Part shown: positions 1 to 11,181 of the stretch, piece by piece
Position numbering within the stretch: position 1 is the first letter of the stretch
Layout of the letters: each line of letters begins with the position of its first letter
NCBI GenBank assembly: GCA_963920575.1
Contig: OY986965.1
Location: 31,428,007 to 31,492,006, forward strand
Direction: 5' to 3'
DNA length: 64,000 nt
DNA from: Narthecium ossifragum
Taxonomy: Eukaryota > Streptophyta > Magnoliopsida > Dioscoreales > Nartheciaceae
Made by a program: the position numbers and the translations under genes
The notes under the pieces: generated by a model
What the model was told of the DNA's origin: nothing
Database searches by the model: none
What the model saw: only the letters and a program-made list of their open reading frames with translations

Positions 1-221
1 CTGCAATTTACAGAGTGAAATAAGTCAGCCCACCAAAAAAGAATCTGTTGGTCAAACTTGGATGTTGATCCTATAAATCAATTAGTATCAAAGGATGCTG
101 TGGGAACCGTTGTAATCTGATTCCAGTCTCTGTGACATATCTAAAAAATGTGACGCACTAGAGATACTACTACCTTCAACTATATTAAACAGTGAGTAAT
201 GCAAAGGTCAAAATTCACTAC

Positions 222-3125
222 CTCCTCAACAGTTTTCCCCACAATCTCTGAAGGTAACTTGGGAGTCTGAGATGGTGCTTGACTAGATGAAGTAGTAGTT
301 CTACAATTTACAGGAGAAGTGTTAAAAACAATGAAGAACACAAAATTTATGGCAAATAACACGAAAAATAAGGTAAACTCATGAAGAATCAGTAGTTGTG
401 ACTATTGTTGAGTAAACCATTAGCTGAATTTCAAAGTAAAAACAGCTGTAAAAAGGTAAGAAAATCACACAAACCCGCTAGTACTAGCTCCAATAGCCAA
501 AGACAATGCCTGAGTCATGGTGGAACTGGAACCTAAAGTGGCAGTTGAAGCAGTAACACCTGGAAGAAACAGCATGCAAAAATCAGAGCACCTCACTTGT
601 GCGAAGCACATTTGGCAATTTTAGTTTATAAACGAGACTAAACATGACAAAAAAGAATTAGGAACAGCGATACTATAGCAATATCCTGCAGCATGATAAG
701 AAATATGTACTCGTAGCCTACTATGGTGTCCAAAAATCTTATCACTAGCCACTTATCTTTTGAATACACCTTAGCCCATTGCAATACAAACTTTAATCTT
801 TTGGCCATGCATACTTACTCTAGCACTACCAACACTTACATAAAATGAAAAGAACACCCCTAATACCATCAATTACCAACTTTACCAACCAGTACCTTCT
901 TACTCTCCAATAACATCAGTTTACAGTTGCCCAGACCATAAAAATATTAGCTATTACAAGCCACCTGCTTTATAAAAATGCTACTCAGTCACCATCTATC
1001 ACTCATGTATCCCAAAAACTATTTCCCACAGTTCCACCACACAAGCTTGCTAGTCTGGTGAGCAATAGAGTACATCGTTCTTTTTCAAAGTGAATATTGC
1101 ACAAATGAGAAGAGATGGACAGAATAAAACGCCGGATCACACCTCGACAGTAACACATCCAGTATCTATAAACTTTCTGAATTTCAGTTTATCAGAAACA
1201 TCAGCTAACCAATGGGCAACCGTTCACTACTAATCAGTATAATAAGGTACATAAGACAGTATTATAAACTACAGACATTGCCAGTAAAAAAAGAGAGCAT
1301 TCAAGACATCAATTTAGCCTTTGGAAGTTTTGTTGCCCACAGCAAAACGCGTATAGGCAGCAAGTTCTTTCATCATTATGTTACATGGAACAAGAAGCTC
1401 CTGAAAAACTACATCCGCTAGTAAATGACAAAAGGGAAAACAAGTTGCAAAAGGTGCATTGCATGGACAAGATACAAGGACGAAATTGTAGAGATAGACT
1501 GACACTGTTAAATCTGACACGATATTTGTATATTGCGAAATATGGCAAAGTCTTAAATTACAAGCTGCGGGAAGATAAACGAGTGCCCTGTTACCATCCA
1601 GACACCTACCAAATGCTGGAGCAGCCGATGTAGACTGAAGAGGAGATGAAGATGGTGCCGACGCTGATGAGGTTGCTGGCGTAGGTACTTTGAAACTTGG
1701 AAAAGCACTAGTAGCTGGAGTTGTAGCTGCTGAAGTCACAGTGGCGCTCACGGTGGCAGATGCTGTGATCACGGGAGCAGATGGACTAGATGCAGCTGAA
1801 GTGGGGGCTTGCGTAGAGAATAGTGAAGGGGCAGTGGGCAGAGGAGTGAGTTTTGCCGCAGAAGCCGTAGCACTTGTGGTCGATGGTGCTCGAGTTACAG
1901 ATGGAGCCGAAGAAGGTGTGAATGGGAAGGAAAAGGGCTTCGCAGCTCCAGTACCGGATAATGGTGCAGCAGTAGAGGCAGCTGAAGTAGCAGTAGACGC
2001 TGCATTGCTGAATCCAAACGATGGCTGAGAAGTAGCTGATGCCGGAGTACCAAAGGAAAAGGTAGAGGATGACGAGGCTGAGGTTGCTGAAGCTGAAGCA
2101 GGTGTTGATGAAGCAGTAGTGGATGGCGCACCACCAAACCCAAACAATGGCTGAGATCCGGCCGATGTTTGAGTTCCAAAGAGAGAGGTGGATGATGGAA
2201 TTGATGAAGCTGATGAAAAGGAGGATGCAGTTGAAGCAGGCACAGAGAAAGGAGCAGGGCTTGTGGTCGAGGTTGGCGCTGGTGCTGAGGCAACAGTAGA
2301 GAATGAAGCGGCGGTAGTGCTCTTGGGGAGAGAGAATCCGCTGGCAGGGGAGAAGGAAGGGGTCGAAGAAGACGATGGGAATAATGGAGGGAAAGCAGGG
2401 GCGGCTGTTGTCGAGGAAGTAGAAGACGCGGTTGATGGCGGGATCGAGAATGACGGGAATGATGGGGCAGTCGAAGCCTCCGGAGTAGAAGACGCAGTTG
2501 ATGGTGGGATTGAGAAAAGGGGGAAGGTTGGAGCGGTCGAAGCCGGAGCAGAAGCAGAGGGAGCGGATGATGACGATGAGGCGCCGAACAGCGACGTACT
2601 GGAGAATGGTGAAGCCACAGCAGAGGTGGAAGCGGCGGATGATGATAAGGTCGCGAAGGGCGAGGGGGGGGTCGCAGCCGAGGATCCGAATCCGAACGGA
2701 GAAGGGGACGAGGCCGACCCAAATAGACGGGTGGGTGTGGCCGATGGAGCGGTGGACGTGGAGGACGACGAAGTGCTAGGAAACGACAAGGAAAAGGGTT
2801 TAGGTGCGGAGGAGAAGGCGGACCCTCCTCCCGAGAAGAGATCGGTCGCGGGCGCGGTGGATGAGAAGGTATTAGGGATCGAAGAGCCGAAGGTAGACGG
2901 CGCGGATGAGGAGGAGGCTCCGAAAGGGCTTGCAGTGGAGGCGGTCTGGGAAGGAGCGGAGCCGAATGAGAAAGGAGAAAAAGCTTGCTGAGAGGAGGAG
3001 GCGGTGGCCGAAGAGGAGGAAGAGGAGGCGAAAGGTGAGGTCAGGGAGAAGGAGAAGCCCTGCGAGGATTGGGATGAGGATGATGAGGTCAGCGCCGAAG
3101 GGTTGAAGGAGGAGGACGCCGCCAT
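222..3125 (-). CDS. NUP62: Nucleoporin NUP62 (NSP1-type), 5' part, cut by window edge
   Basis: Central-channel FG nucleoporin; by family knowledge it forms the NUP62-NUP58-NUP54 complex of the nuclear pore and binds transport receptors through FG repeats. Coding exons on the minus strand are 3125-1610, 559-475 and 300-222, 560 codons so far, with frame kept at both junctions (exon ends in phase 1, then 2, then 0). The start at 3125 opens with MAASSSF. An in-frame ATG 60 codons further upstream lies in repeat-like sequence and was not used. Residues 1-505 are extremely Ser/Ala/Thr-rich with scattered FG, FGA and FGF motifs. Exon 3 encodes LPSEIVGKTVEE, the conserved entry to the Nsp1_C coiled-coil region, which must lie left of the window. 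Position 1-2 reads as an acceptor AG on the minus strand, so the next exon probably starts just outside. Identity is strong; the C-terminus is not visible. Confidence 0.9.
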
Positions 3126-3184
3126 GAACGCGATTTCCCCCACTTCTCCTCGCTCACTCTCTCTCTCTGCAGCGGGGTTTTTGG

Positions 3185-3265
3185 GAGGGTTTTTTGTTTC
3201 GATGAATGGTGGATTGACCCCGGGTGTCTTTTTGTTTCGATGAATGGTGGATTGACCCGTCTTGA
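3185..3265. repeat. Short direct duplication upstream of NUP62
   Basis: A block of about 25 bp containing gtttcgatgaatggtgg followed by attgaccc occurs twice, around 3195-3224 and 3233-3259, a period of about 39 bp. It lies in the NUP62 leader or promoter side and directly abuts the left end of the transposon stack. Confidence 0.6.
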
Positions 3266-3529
3266 CGGAGGTGTCCAACCTGCCCGGCCCGGACCAGGCC
3301 GGCACGGGTATTTGCTCGGTCCGTGTCGTGTTGCAGGCGATACCCGGGCCGGCTCTAATAAGAATCTGGACCTGGTCGGGTCAGTGTTGGGACCAATAGA
3401 CCTTCCACCCAGTCTAGTCCATGTATGATCCTATCCGGCTTGGAGACAGGACTGGACTAGATCAAATTCAGCCTGGTCCGGTTCCTTTTAAAAAAAAAAA
3501 TCATGGGAATGGGTGTTTGAGATCCGGTA

Positions 3530-4045
3530 ATGGCTACATCAATAGCAAGACCAACTACCTTCTTCTTCTTCTTCCACCACCTTCCGCCCCACTAAGCCCT
3601 CCAAAACCAACCTCCCAATCCTTCTTCCCATCACTAAAAAGGCCATCTTTTCCACTTCTCTCAAACCCCTCGTCATCTCCTCCATTGATGTATCCTAAGA
3701 TGACAAGCCCCTCTCCCAACCCGAAGACCTCCTCAATGTCCCAAGCCGAGCCATTCGAGAATGACATTGGATCAGAGGAGAAGTTGGATCACCAGAAGTT
3801 GGAGGAGCGATTCGCGGTGTTGAACATGGGGATATACAAATGATGGTATTGTGGGTACCGATACGACGAGGCCGCCCGGAGACCCATCATACCCAATACC
3901 TCTTATGCTTGAGTTCGGGAAGCTCCCGGAGGACTAGTGATGCCTGACGTGCGGTGTCGCCAAATCCTTCTTCCAGAGCAAGAGAGTGGAGATTGCCAGA
4001 TTTGCTCAGAACCATCAGTTTGGGTTGGGGGGGCAATGAGCTAGA
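3530..4045 (+). pseudogene. Broken chloroplast rubredoxin-like gene fragment
   Basis: From the ATG at 3530 a Ser/Pro-rich, transit-peptide-like stretch (in shifting frames) leads into KLEERFAVLNMGIYK. This is followed, after a stop that replaces the first cysteine of the first metal-binding pair, by CGYRYDEA. Further shifted frames give FEFGKLPED, the second pair region CLTCG, AKSFFQSK and FAQNHQFGLGG. That order is the plant rubredoxin-domain protein (the At1g54500-like family, an electron carrier in the thylakoid). At least two stops and several frameshifts destroy it, and the C-terminal membrane segment is missing. It contains no introns. It sits inside a probable hAT element, which suggests gene capture. 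The recognition rests on several consecutive family motifs. Confidence 0.75.
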
Positions 4046-5122
4046 GTGGTGCCAATAGAGGGGTCGTCGTAGAAGTTCTTCGCGCGGCAGGTCGTTGCGG
4101 CGGTCGTCGCACGAGATGGTGTCACACCCCGACCCAGAAAATCCATTCAGGACAGCTCGTGAGGGTTCCTATTGCTATTCACATCCAATCGGCGCGATAC
4201 ATTGCGGAAAATAGAGATAATTTTAAACAATTTAAACTCCAGAGACAAAGTTGTAATTCAATTCATAAATACATCAAGTTGTACTATTTAAACATCTAAT
4301 ACAATTTCTTATCAAACTCATCCAATGGAAAGATATTATACATGTAATTTCAAAAATTCTCGAAAGATGTTTAAAATATACAAAATTGTCAAAAGTACAA
4401 CGGTCGTCCTGCAGCAACTTCAAACGCCTCTGGAAGTACTCGCACCGCCAAAGGCTGATCCCGGCGGCTCTAGTGAGGAGAACTGGCGCATGCACCTGCA
4501 AACGCAGCCCGGATAAGAGTGAGCAATAAGCTCAGTAGGGATCTACTCTATGGCGCACAGAATGGAGGAAAACAACAACAATGATGTCTCCCCGCTCAAG
4601 TCTAAGGAATGCCACGGGGTCCCACAACCCCTGTCGATGTCCCAATGGCTCCTATCATGAAACCTCTCTCCTGTCAAGTTACCAGAAGGCCACGGAACAG
4701 TAATATGCAGGATCACCCTTACCCAAGCAAGATTACCATGCCTTGGGGATCCACGTCGGGAACGCATCAACATCCATCCTTAACACTTAGCCTTGGGAAG
4801 ACAACACGACCTCTAAACCTCAAAGCAAGATCATAGCCAACTAATACACATCCTCGATAACTTGAGATTCCAATTATACAATCACGTCCTAATCCTCACT
4901 ACCCAGCCGCGATCCTAAGGCTAGATTCGAGTTACCCGAAGCCTCGGATCGGCGATCAACCCATCGCCCGCCTAACCTAATATGCCTCTAATGCATACAA
5001 TGCATGAACCTATGCAAACATCTATCCTAGATGTCTCTATATGCCACATCATCAATTATAGGTTCAACAGTTATACAATAGCCATCGGCACTCGCCAGCA
5101 ACGGACTAAGGTTCCACAATAC

Positions 5123-5654
5123 TAGTGATGGCAACGGGGCGGATCGGGGCGGATATTGGAAATACCATACCCGTCCCCGCACTCCTCCGCCCATACCATA
5201 ACCGCCCCATCCCCGCACGGATAATGGGGATCGTGGACCATAACCATCCGAACGGGTACGCGGATATTACCCGCAATCCGCGGTTATCCGCAAAACCTAA
5301 AAAAACCATTCAATTAGCATTAAGCCTCTAAAATCTAAATCTAAATCCACCAAACTATCATCAACATTCAGTCTCTAAAATCTAGATCCACCAAACACTC
5401 ATCAACAATTAGTCTTTATTAGAGTATTATTACAAAATAGACTCTTTAAAATCCACCAAACCAACATTTAGTGGCGGGGCGGGGCGGATAGCGGGGCGGA
5501 TATTACCCAATACCATAATCCGCCCCGTACCCGCGCGGATTTTAAATTTGTAAACCATACCCGTATCCACGGGTAAAAAATCTATACCATACCCGTCCCC
5601 ATCGGTGCGGATCGGGTCGGTTATCCAGCGGGGCGGTCAATTTTGCCATCCCTA
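5123..5654. mobile_element. Non-autonomous hAT MITE, 532 bp, 8-bp target duplication
   Basis: The element runs from TAGTGATGGCAA to TTTTGCCATCCCTA, giving terminal inverted repeats of about 12 bp with one mismatch. CACAATAC is present on both sides (5115-5122 and 5655-5662), a perfect 8-bp duplication as made by hAT transposases. The interior is GC-rich at both ends (repeated GGGGCGGAT and ATACCCG words in both orientations) and AT-rich in the middle. It has no coding capacity. Confidence 0.9.
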
Positions 5655-5955
5655 CACAATACCTCGTTAGCTAACACTCATAGTTAGCTAACGGCTAGGG
5701 AAGCAATAAGCATTTAAACTACTATCAACTAAGTATTTAAATGCGAGTATAAACCGTAAATTCGTCAAATAGGTTAAACTCTCGATTCAATTCCCAATCT
5801 CGTTAGAAATCTAATAGTGTCCCGTGAAAACAACGTGTATACTTCCTAACATGATTGGATATCTATCATGAATGAAAACCAATCAAAGGAAACCAGAAAA
5901 CACTGTTCATGAGCCCACGGTTGACCGTTGGGCCAAACGAGGGAAAGCATAAGGG

Positions 5956-6145
5956 CCACGGTCGATCGATACATCGACCGTGGGAGGCTCAAAACGAGAC
6001 AGAGCCTGACGGTCGATCCGACGGTCGACCGTGAGGCGACAAGGAAAAGAAGAAGGAACCACGGTCGATCGGGGCATCGACCGTGGGAGGCCAAAAACGC
6101 GACAGAGCCTCACGGTCGATGCGACAGTCAACCGCGAGGCTAGGG
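5956..6145. repeat. 103-bp tandem repeat of GGTCGAT/ATCGACC palindromes
   Basis: Two copies start at 5956 and 6059. Each holds ccacggtcgat, a few bases, then atcgaccgtggg, and a second weaker palindrome (acggtcgat ... ggtcgaccgt). The same palindromic words recur in the solo LTR near 40.5 kb. Confidence 0.75.
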
Positions 6146-7514
6146 GAAAAAACGTATCAACGCTCAATGATCGACATTCAGCCCCACGGCACAGTTCCTC
6201 ATAATAGTGCCAGAAATCCAATTCCTTGGATTTGAATGGTCAAATCTTGTTAGAAATTGATTAAACTTTACATGCATGCATAATAAATGATGGGGAAGCT
6301 ATTGCTGCGAAGAAAACATGATTTTGATAGTTAAATCTCCAATCTAGGTCAAAGCCGAAAACCAACAAACGGCGATAATACGGGAATCGTCCGATAAAAT
6401 ACGGAAATCAACTGATAGGAATACTAGAGGCAAGCTATAATACACGTGTAATAGGCTACACAACATTCTAACAAGTATTCCTACATCGAAAACACAATAA
6501 ATATATCCTAGGAGAACCCGATCACAAGATCGAGGTAGAAACACCTACTTGATCAAGTAGGGCATCTCCTCCACGCGTCCAACCAGTTAAACCGCCAAGA
6601 TCCGCTCCTCGAAGCTCGCGTCTCCAAGCCCTAGCTCAGCCGGTTGGAGAGAGAGAGAGAGACAACGGCAGGGAAGGAGAAAGAAAGAGAGAGAAAGGGA
6701 CATGCTATATATAGAGATCTGAACCGATCTCGGCCGTCCGATTCGATCTTTCTCGATCGAGCTCCGATCTTCCGATCGAAAGCACCCTTAAGGTTCTAAT
6801 CATTCACATACATCAATCCAAGGGCGTGTGTGTAATGTGGGTGTGAAACTGACCACCAGGGAGAATATTTACCAAATTGCTCTTGTGGTCAAAACCGCCA
6901 TACAATCGTCCGATCGTACCCTATGCGGAACCAAATCAACATGAAAATGGCCCTCGACCCACACGGTCGAGCTAGGTCATAGGGACGGGCCCTCATAGAT
7001 GGCATCGTAGGGGTGCCGAGGACGGCGACGGAAATGAAAATGGGACTGTAGATCGTCGTCGACGGCGGCGCTTGAGTAAAGTGGGGTTGCCGAAGGCGTT
7101 GGAGAGCGACGCCGATGAGAGTATATGGCGAGGCTGGCGGAGGAGGGTGAAGGCCTTTCTGGTTGGAGAGAGGGCGATGACCTCGAGAGGAGGTAGTGTC
7201 CTCACCAATGGGGGAGGAGGAGGACAAGGGAGTCGAGAGCCTTGAGCTTGAGGTCGATGGCTCCTATTTGGAGGCGAAAGAAGACGTCCCGAACGAAGAG
7301 GACGAAGAGGGCAAGCTATGTGTGGGAGGACGATGGCATTGGCATTGGAAACAGGCCTTCTTTAAAACCCAGATCGGACCGGGTTTTTGACCAAGGGCCC
7401 CGGATCAGCCCTGTCTAGTACGACCAACACTCGGGCTGGACCGGGCTACGACCCTGACGGGCCCGGACCGGACCCGTACCGGGCTGGGCCATTTGGACTT
7501 TTTGGACACCCCTG

Positions 7515-8618
7515 GTCTTGTAACAAAAACTCTTAATAGTTGTAAATTAAAAATAAAATAATTTATTATGTAATTTTTCATGGTTTATACTACTACTCGA
7601 CTAAATTTGATATTCCTATCAACTTTTATTGGATAATGGGAGTGATTAATTATTCAAAGATAGTTTTGTCGTAGGACTAGCAATACCCTGTAGACGGAAA
7701 TTGGCGAATGTTGAGATATTATAGGGATTTGATTGGAGTGGCAGAGGATAAGATGATTTGGATAAGGATAAGTCATTGTTATGGTGATATGATAATCATG
7801 AGAATCAATTGTTATGAGTTTTTGGCAAGGATCCCAATGACTCGCAAAAAACCTACCAATAGTGGCGTTTGTATCCTTTTTCCCATTTCATTGGTTTTAT
7901 TTGTTCCAAAATCCCCAAGTTAAAATCCCCACATATCAGGAAAAAATTTCCACAGTAATATACTAAAGTAATTTCAAATGCATAAAATACTCCTATTGCA
8001 ACCTTCAAACGCGTTCGACTCGAAAGAAATTAATCAACAAATTAAGAATAGAATGACCAATCAATAGAAATTTCGTAATTATTTCTCTAGTAAGAACGAT
8101 TATAATATATTAAACGATATAACTTTCCTATTGCAATATGGCAATATGCCAATATCCGAAATCGAGGTCGATTAAAAAATCAATTAACAAATCAGACCAA
8201 ATTTGTTCGTTGTTTCTTAAATGAGTTAAAAACAACAAAGATGGAAAGAATTAAATAATGGTGTAATCCTTACTCACCCCTTATCCCGACCTTTAAACAA
8301 TGATGTAATAGTTTAATCCTTAGCAAATATCAGCCATCAGATCATGTATTGATGGCTGAGATGAAATAGTTCTCTCTCCTACTTTTGTTGATCTCGTATC
8401 TTACCTATATTACGTTCTTTTTATGCCAGCCGTCGATGTACAATCGAATGGCTGAGATTCCAATCCTAATCAACTAGGACTCGGGACCCCCGCCTTGCAT
8501 CTTAGAAGTCGAACTGGGACTGAATCGGGGGACTCTCTCGCGTCTATTTAATGGAGGGATAGATGGTTTCAGACACGTAAATCGTAATAGCATAGAGAGC
8601 ACTGAGTGGGTGAGAAGC
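7515..8618. other. Intergenic, upstream of the bZIP gene
   Basis: AT-rich sequence without a recognisable gene or terminal-repeat pair. The last 100 bases before 8619 are presumably the bZIP leader. Confidence 0.5.
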
Positions 8619-10443
8619 ATGGAGTGGTGGGAAGAGGAATTGATGCAGCAGGACGCGGAGCGGGGAGTGGGCTTCACGAGCCAGGGGACGTCCATGCGGA
8701 GGATCGAGTCGTGGAGCTCGGAGGATTTCAACGAGTTGGCGAAATACCTCCAAAACCCTCCACAACAGCTCGGTGGCGATGGGTCGCTCTACAATGCCGA
8801 CGGGGCTAACGACCACGAGCATGCTGCTGTTGACGGAGTCATTGACCTCGGTGGCGATGGGTTGCTCTACAATGCCGACGGGGCTAACGATCACGAGCAT
8901 GCTGCTGTTGATGGAGTCATCGACCTCTCGGACGGTATCTCGCTGGAAGACTTCCAACATACCACGGTAATTAAGAATCTTCTCCGACTTCACAAGATTC
9001 AATCTTTATCGTTTTTTTATTAGGTCCTTGGGCAATGGCCAATGGGTTACGTTCCCTCCACTTTCAATGTTCTGTTTCTATAATCATTGGTTTTCACAAC
9101 GAACCGTAAAAACAAATACCCAAATAAATCATCCAAAAAAAACGCACCTTTGTCCTGAGAGGGTGTTGTTGGGCCCGGAGGAGATGCTTCTTCCATGCAA
9201 CCGCCACCAACTCCGACATGGCTTTCGAAGATGATGGATGATTAAATGACTCCATCGATATACATCTACCGATCAGATGATTCATGCATTTAACTAGATC
9301 TATCGATTGAATTGGTTGACTATCGATGGATTATATGCCATGATTGGTAGATAACATGAGAATTTCTAACATTTACATATGTGCAGGCTGTAGCTAGCTT
9401 TTGGTTTATATATTTCTCACCTAGTTTCTATATTGTGTGCAGAATTCTGATATGCAACCTCAAGTAGTCCATCTCTTTCAAACTGCTACGGGAGTGTCTC
9501 ATGATTTAGCTGCCTCACAGATGAGTATGCATGCTGCTTTTCAGGGTATGGAGATAAGCAGGGTTATTGCATGCTTTCAAGCCTCTGCATGCCTTAGGCC
9601 TTTGTCCCTGTTCCGTTACTGCTTAATCTATAACTTGCTGCCAAGTAAATCTTGTTATGTCATACATCTAATTTGAACTCTGTGTTCTTAACCATACCAC
9701 TGCTGTGTAGTGCAAAAATACGAGAAGTGATGGACTGCTTGGGGTTTAAGTTTCATCATTTGTATATGACTTTGGAACAGATGTTAATATCAACCTTGGC
9801 GACAACAGTGGATCACCAGAAGAAAACTCTCAGGAGGGAGAACTTGATGGCGGATCACAAACAACTAATGTGTGCAACAAGGAAATTAAAAGGCAAGCAT
9901 ATCTTTATTAGCTGATGTTGCAAACGTGCGTAGCACAATTAAGTGAGACGGTCTCTTATATTCCAATTGCATCTTATGGCATTTGATCAGTATGTTGTAA
10001 TTTATATACAGGAGGATTGCGAATAAAGAGGCAGCAAAACGTTCTAGAATGAAAAGTAAAGCTTATGTGAAGGACATTGAGAAGAAGGTTAGTTTCAACT
10101 GATGATCACCAGTAGTCGTGCTTGCTGTTATAATACTAGTTCACAGTGATATATTTTTAAAATATCTAACGAGATCGCATGTGTTAATTAAACAGCTGCA
10201 AGAAGCAATCAGGCGCCTGAATAAGTCAAATATGATTATCACATTACTTCGTCAAGAAAATAAATATCTGAAATGGAGTCTAAATGACCAGGTAATTAAA
10301 TAAGTTGTATGATTTGTTGATATGGTCACTGAGAAATATATCTTGGATTATTAAGTTTCTCTCATGCATCGTCATGTATATTTTATCGATCGAGCTAATG
10401 ATTCATGCATGTTTTGTTGCAGCTGTCCAATCGTAGGAACTGA
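8619..10443 (+). CDS. bZIP transcription factor, 251 aa, six exons
   Basis: Exons 8619-8966, 9443-9545, 9781-9892, 10012-10087, 10196-10291 and 10423-10443 sum to 756 bp with frame kept throughout. Residues 188-213 form a bZIP basic region: RRIANKEAAKRSRMKSKAYV carries the N-x7-R signature (Asn192, Arg200). A zipper of Leu/Ile heptads begins at Leu214 and is short and imperfect. The N-terminal 116 residues are acidic and contain an in-frame 26-codon tandem duplication (8771-8926). The first start in frame with a good context is the ATG at 8619. Intron 3 starts with GC (AAAG|GCAAGC) rather than GT; the basic region reads continuously only with this donor. It probably binds ACGT-type sites in the nucleus; I do not recognise the subgroup. 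Exons 2 and 3 rest on splice signals alone. Confidence 0.75.
8771..8926 (+). repeat. In-frame 78-bp tandem duplication in bZIP exon 1
   Basis: Two adjacent 78-bp copies differ at only a handful of third positions or silent sites. They encode LGGDGSLYNADGAND and then HEHAAVDGVID twice, with the Ser changed to Leu in the second copy. Confidence 0.9.
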
Positions 10444-11181
10444 AGAAGGGGCTCGGCAGCATCATCATGTCCATAAATAAGGATTAATTGCACAAAGCGA
10501 TTTTTTAACGCTAATAGTGCATTATTTTTATTTTTATTTTATTATATAGAGACTAGCTCCAATGTTGCATGGAGGGGCTTAAGTATCGATCTTGGAATAA
10601 TGCATATACTCGTGCGTAGGTGATGATGCTTCATCATGTTCTCTGCACCATCCCATACTATATATATTATATATAATATCATGGTGATGTTTGCTTTTTC
10701 CATGGATGTCACTGAACGTGGTATGATTTGGTTCATCGTCCTTTAGTACAGACTACAGACTTTGAAAGTAGCAGCGATTATTATTAATGCAACAAGAATC
10801 GTGATGCTGCGCCGAAATAATTCCGACCTTTTCTTTTCTATGAATATGTTGAGCAGCAGTAACTTGTATCATTGTGTGGAAGTTGTGCTGCGTGCGTTAT
10901 ATAACAGGCGTGCGTTTTTGGTTAGCAGAACCGACCCAGACAACATTGAGTCGGATCAATAAATAACAGGTTTGTGTTTCGGATGGAGCCGCTAAGCTCG
11001 CCTTGCGGTCACGTCACCCGATGCGCAGGCGGTGGATAATTCGTCAGGATTCTTGGATTGGATCCCGCGATATTTTTTTTTTCCCTCTCAATTCGTCTTC
11101 TTGAAACAGATAGATAAGATCTCCCATGGAATTGAGGTGAATTAGTGCTTACTTTGGAGATAGAACCAACGAGAGAGAGCT
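10444..11181. other. Intergenic: bZIP 3' region and EGY2 promoter
   Basis: AT-rich trailer after the bZIP stop, with TATA-like stretches near 10660-10680. The EGY2 leader follows, ending in a GAGAGAGAG tract at 11170. No gene seen. Confidence 0.5.

Larger units (their letters stand above)
4120..6996. mobile_element. Probable solo LTR of a Ty3/gypsy retrotransposon, long-LTR type
   Basis: The left end begins TGTCACACCCCGACCC, a start typical of long Ty3/gypsy LTRs (Del/Tekay-like, from general knowledge). AGATGG stands just before it (4114-4119) and again at 6997-7002, which may be the target duplication. The right end does not finish in the expected CA, so that boundary is uncertain. No gag-pol coding sequence is visible. 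The block contains a nested hAT MITE (5123-5654), a 103-bp palindrome-rich tandem repeat (5956-6145), a GA-rich stretch (6647-6695) and a TATA-like ctatatatag near 6708. Confidence 0.45.
3266..7514. mobile_element. Probable old hAT-type element carrying captured sequence
   Basis: The left end reads CGGAGGTGTCCAAC and the right end reads TTGGACACCCCTG. These are inverted terminal repeats of hAT type, with one or two mismatches. Both ends are followed inward by GC-rich CCGGGCCGG-type sequence in opposite orientation. GTCTTGA (3259-3265) and GTCTTGT (7515-7521) could be the remains of a target duplication. The interior holds a rubredoxin-like pseudogene (about 3530-4045), a probable solo LTR (4120-6996) and GC-rich gene-like sequence at 7000-7390. 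The termini are seen directly; that they belong to a single element is inference, because the target duplication is imperfect and only 7 bp. Confidence 0.45.

Noticed and set aside
1314..1609. C-terminal extension of the NUP62 first exon frame
   Set aside because: A consensus donor at 1610/1609 and frame continuity with two downstream exons show that this is intron.
1690..2991. Long plus-strand frames (up to 267 codons) opposite NUP62
   Set aside because: Low-complexity antisense shadows of the Ser/Ala-rich FG exon; no independent conservation or splice context.
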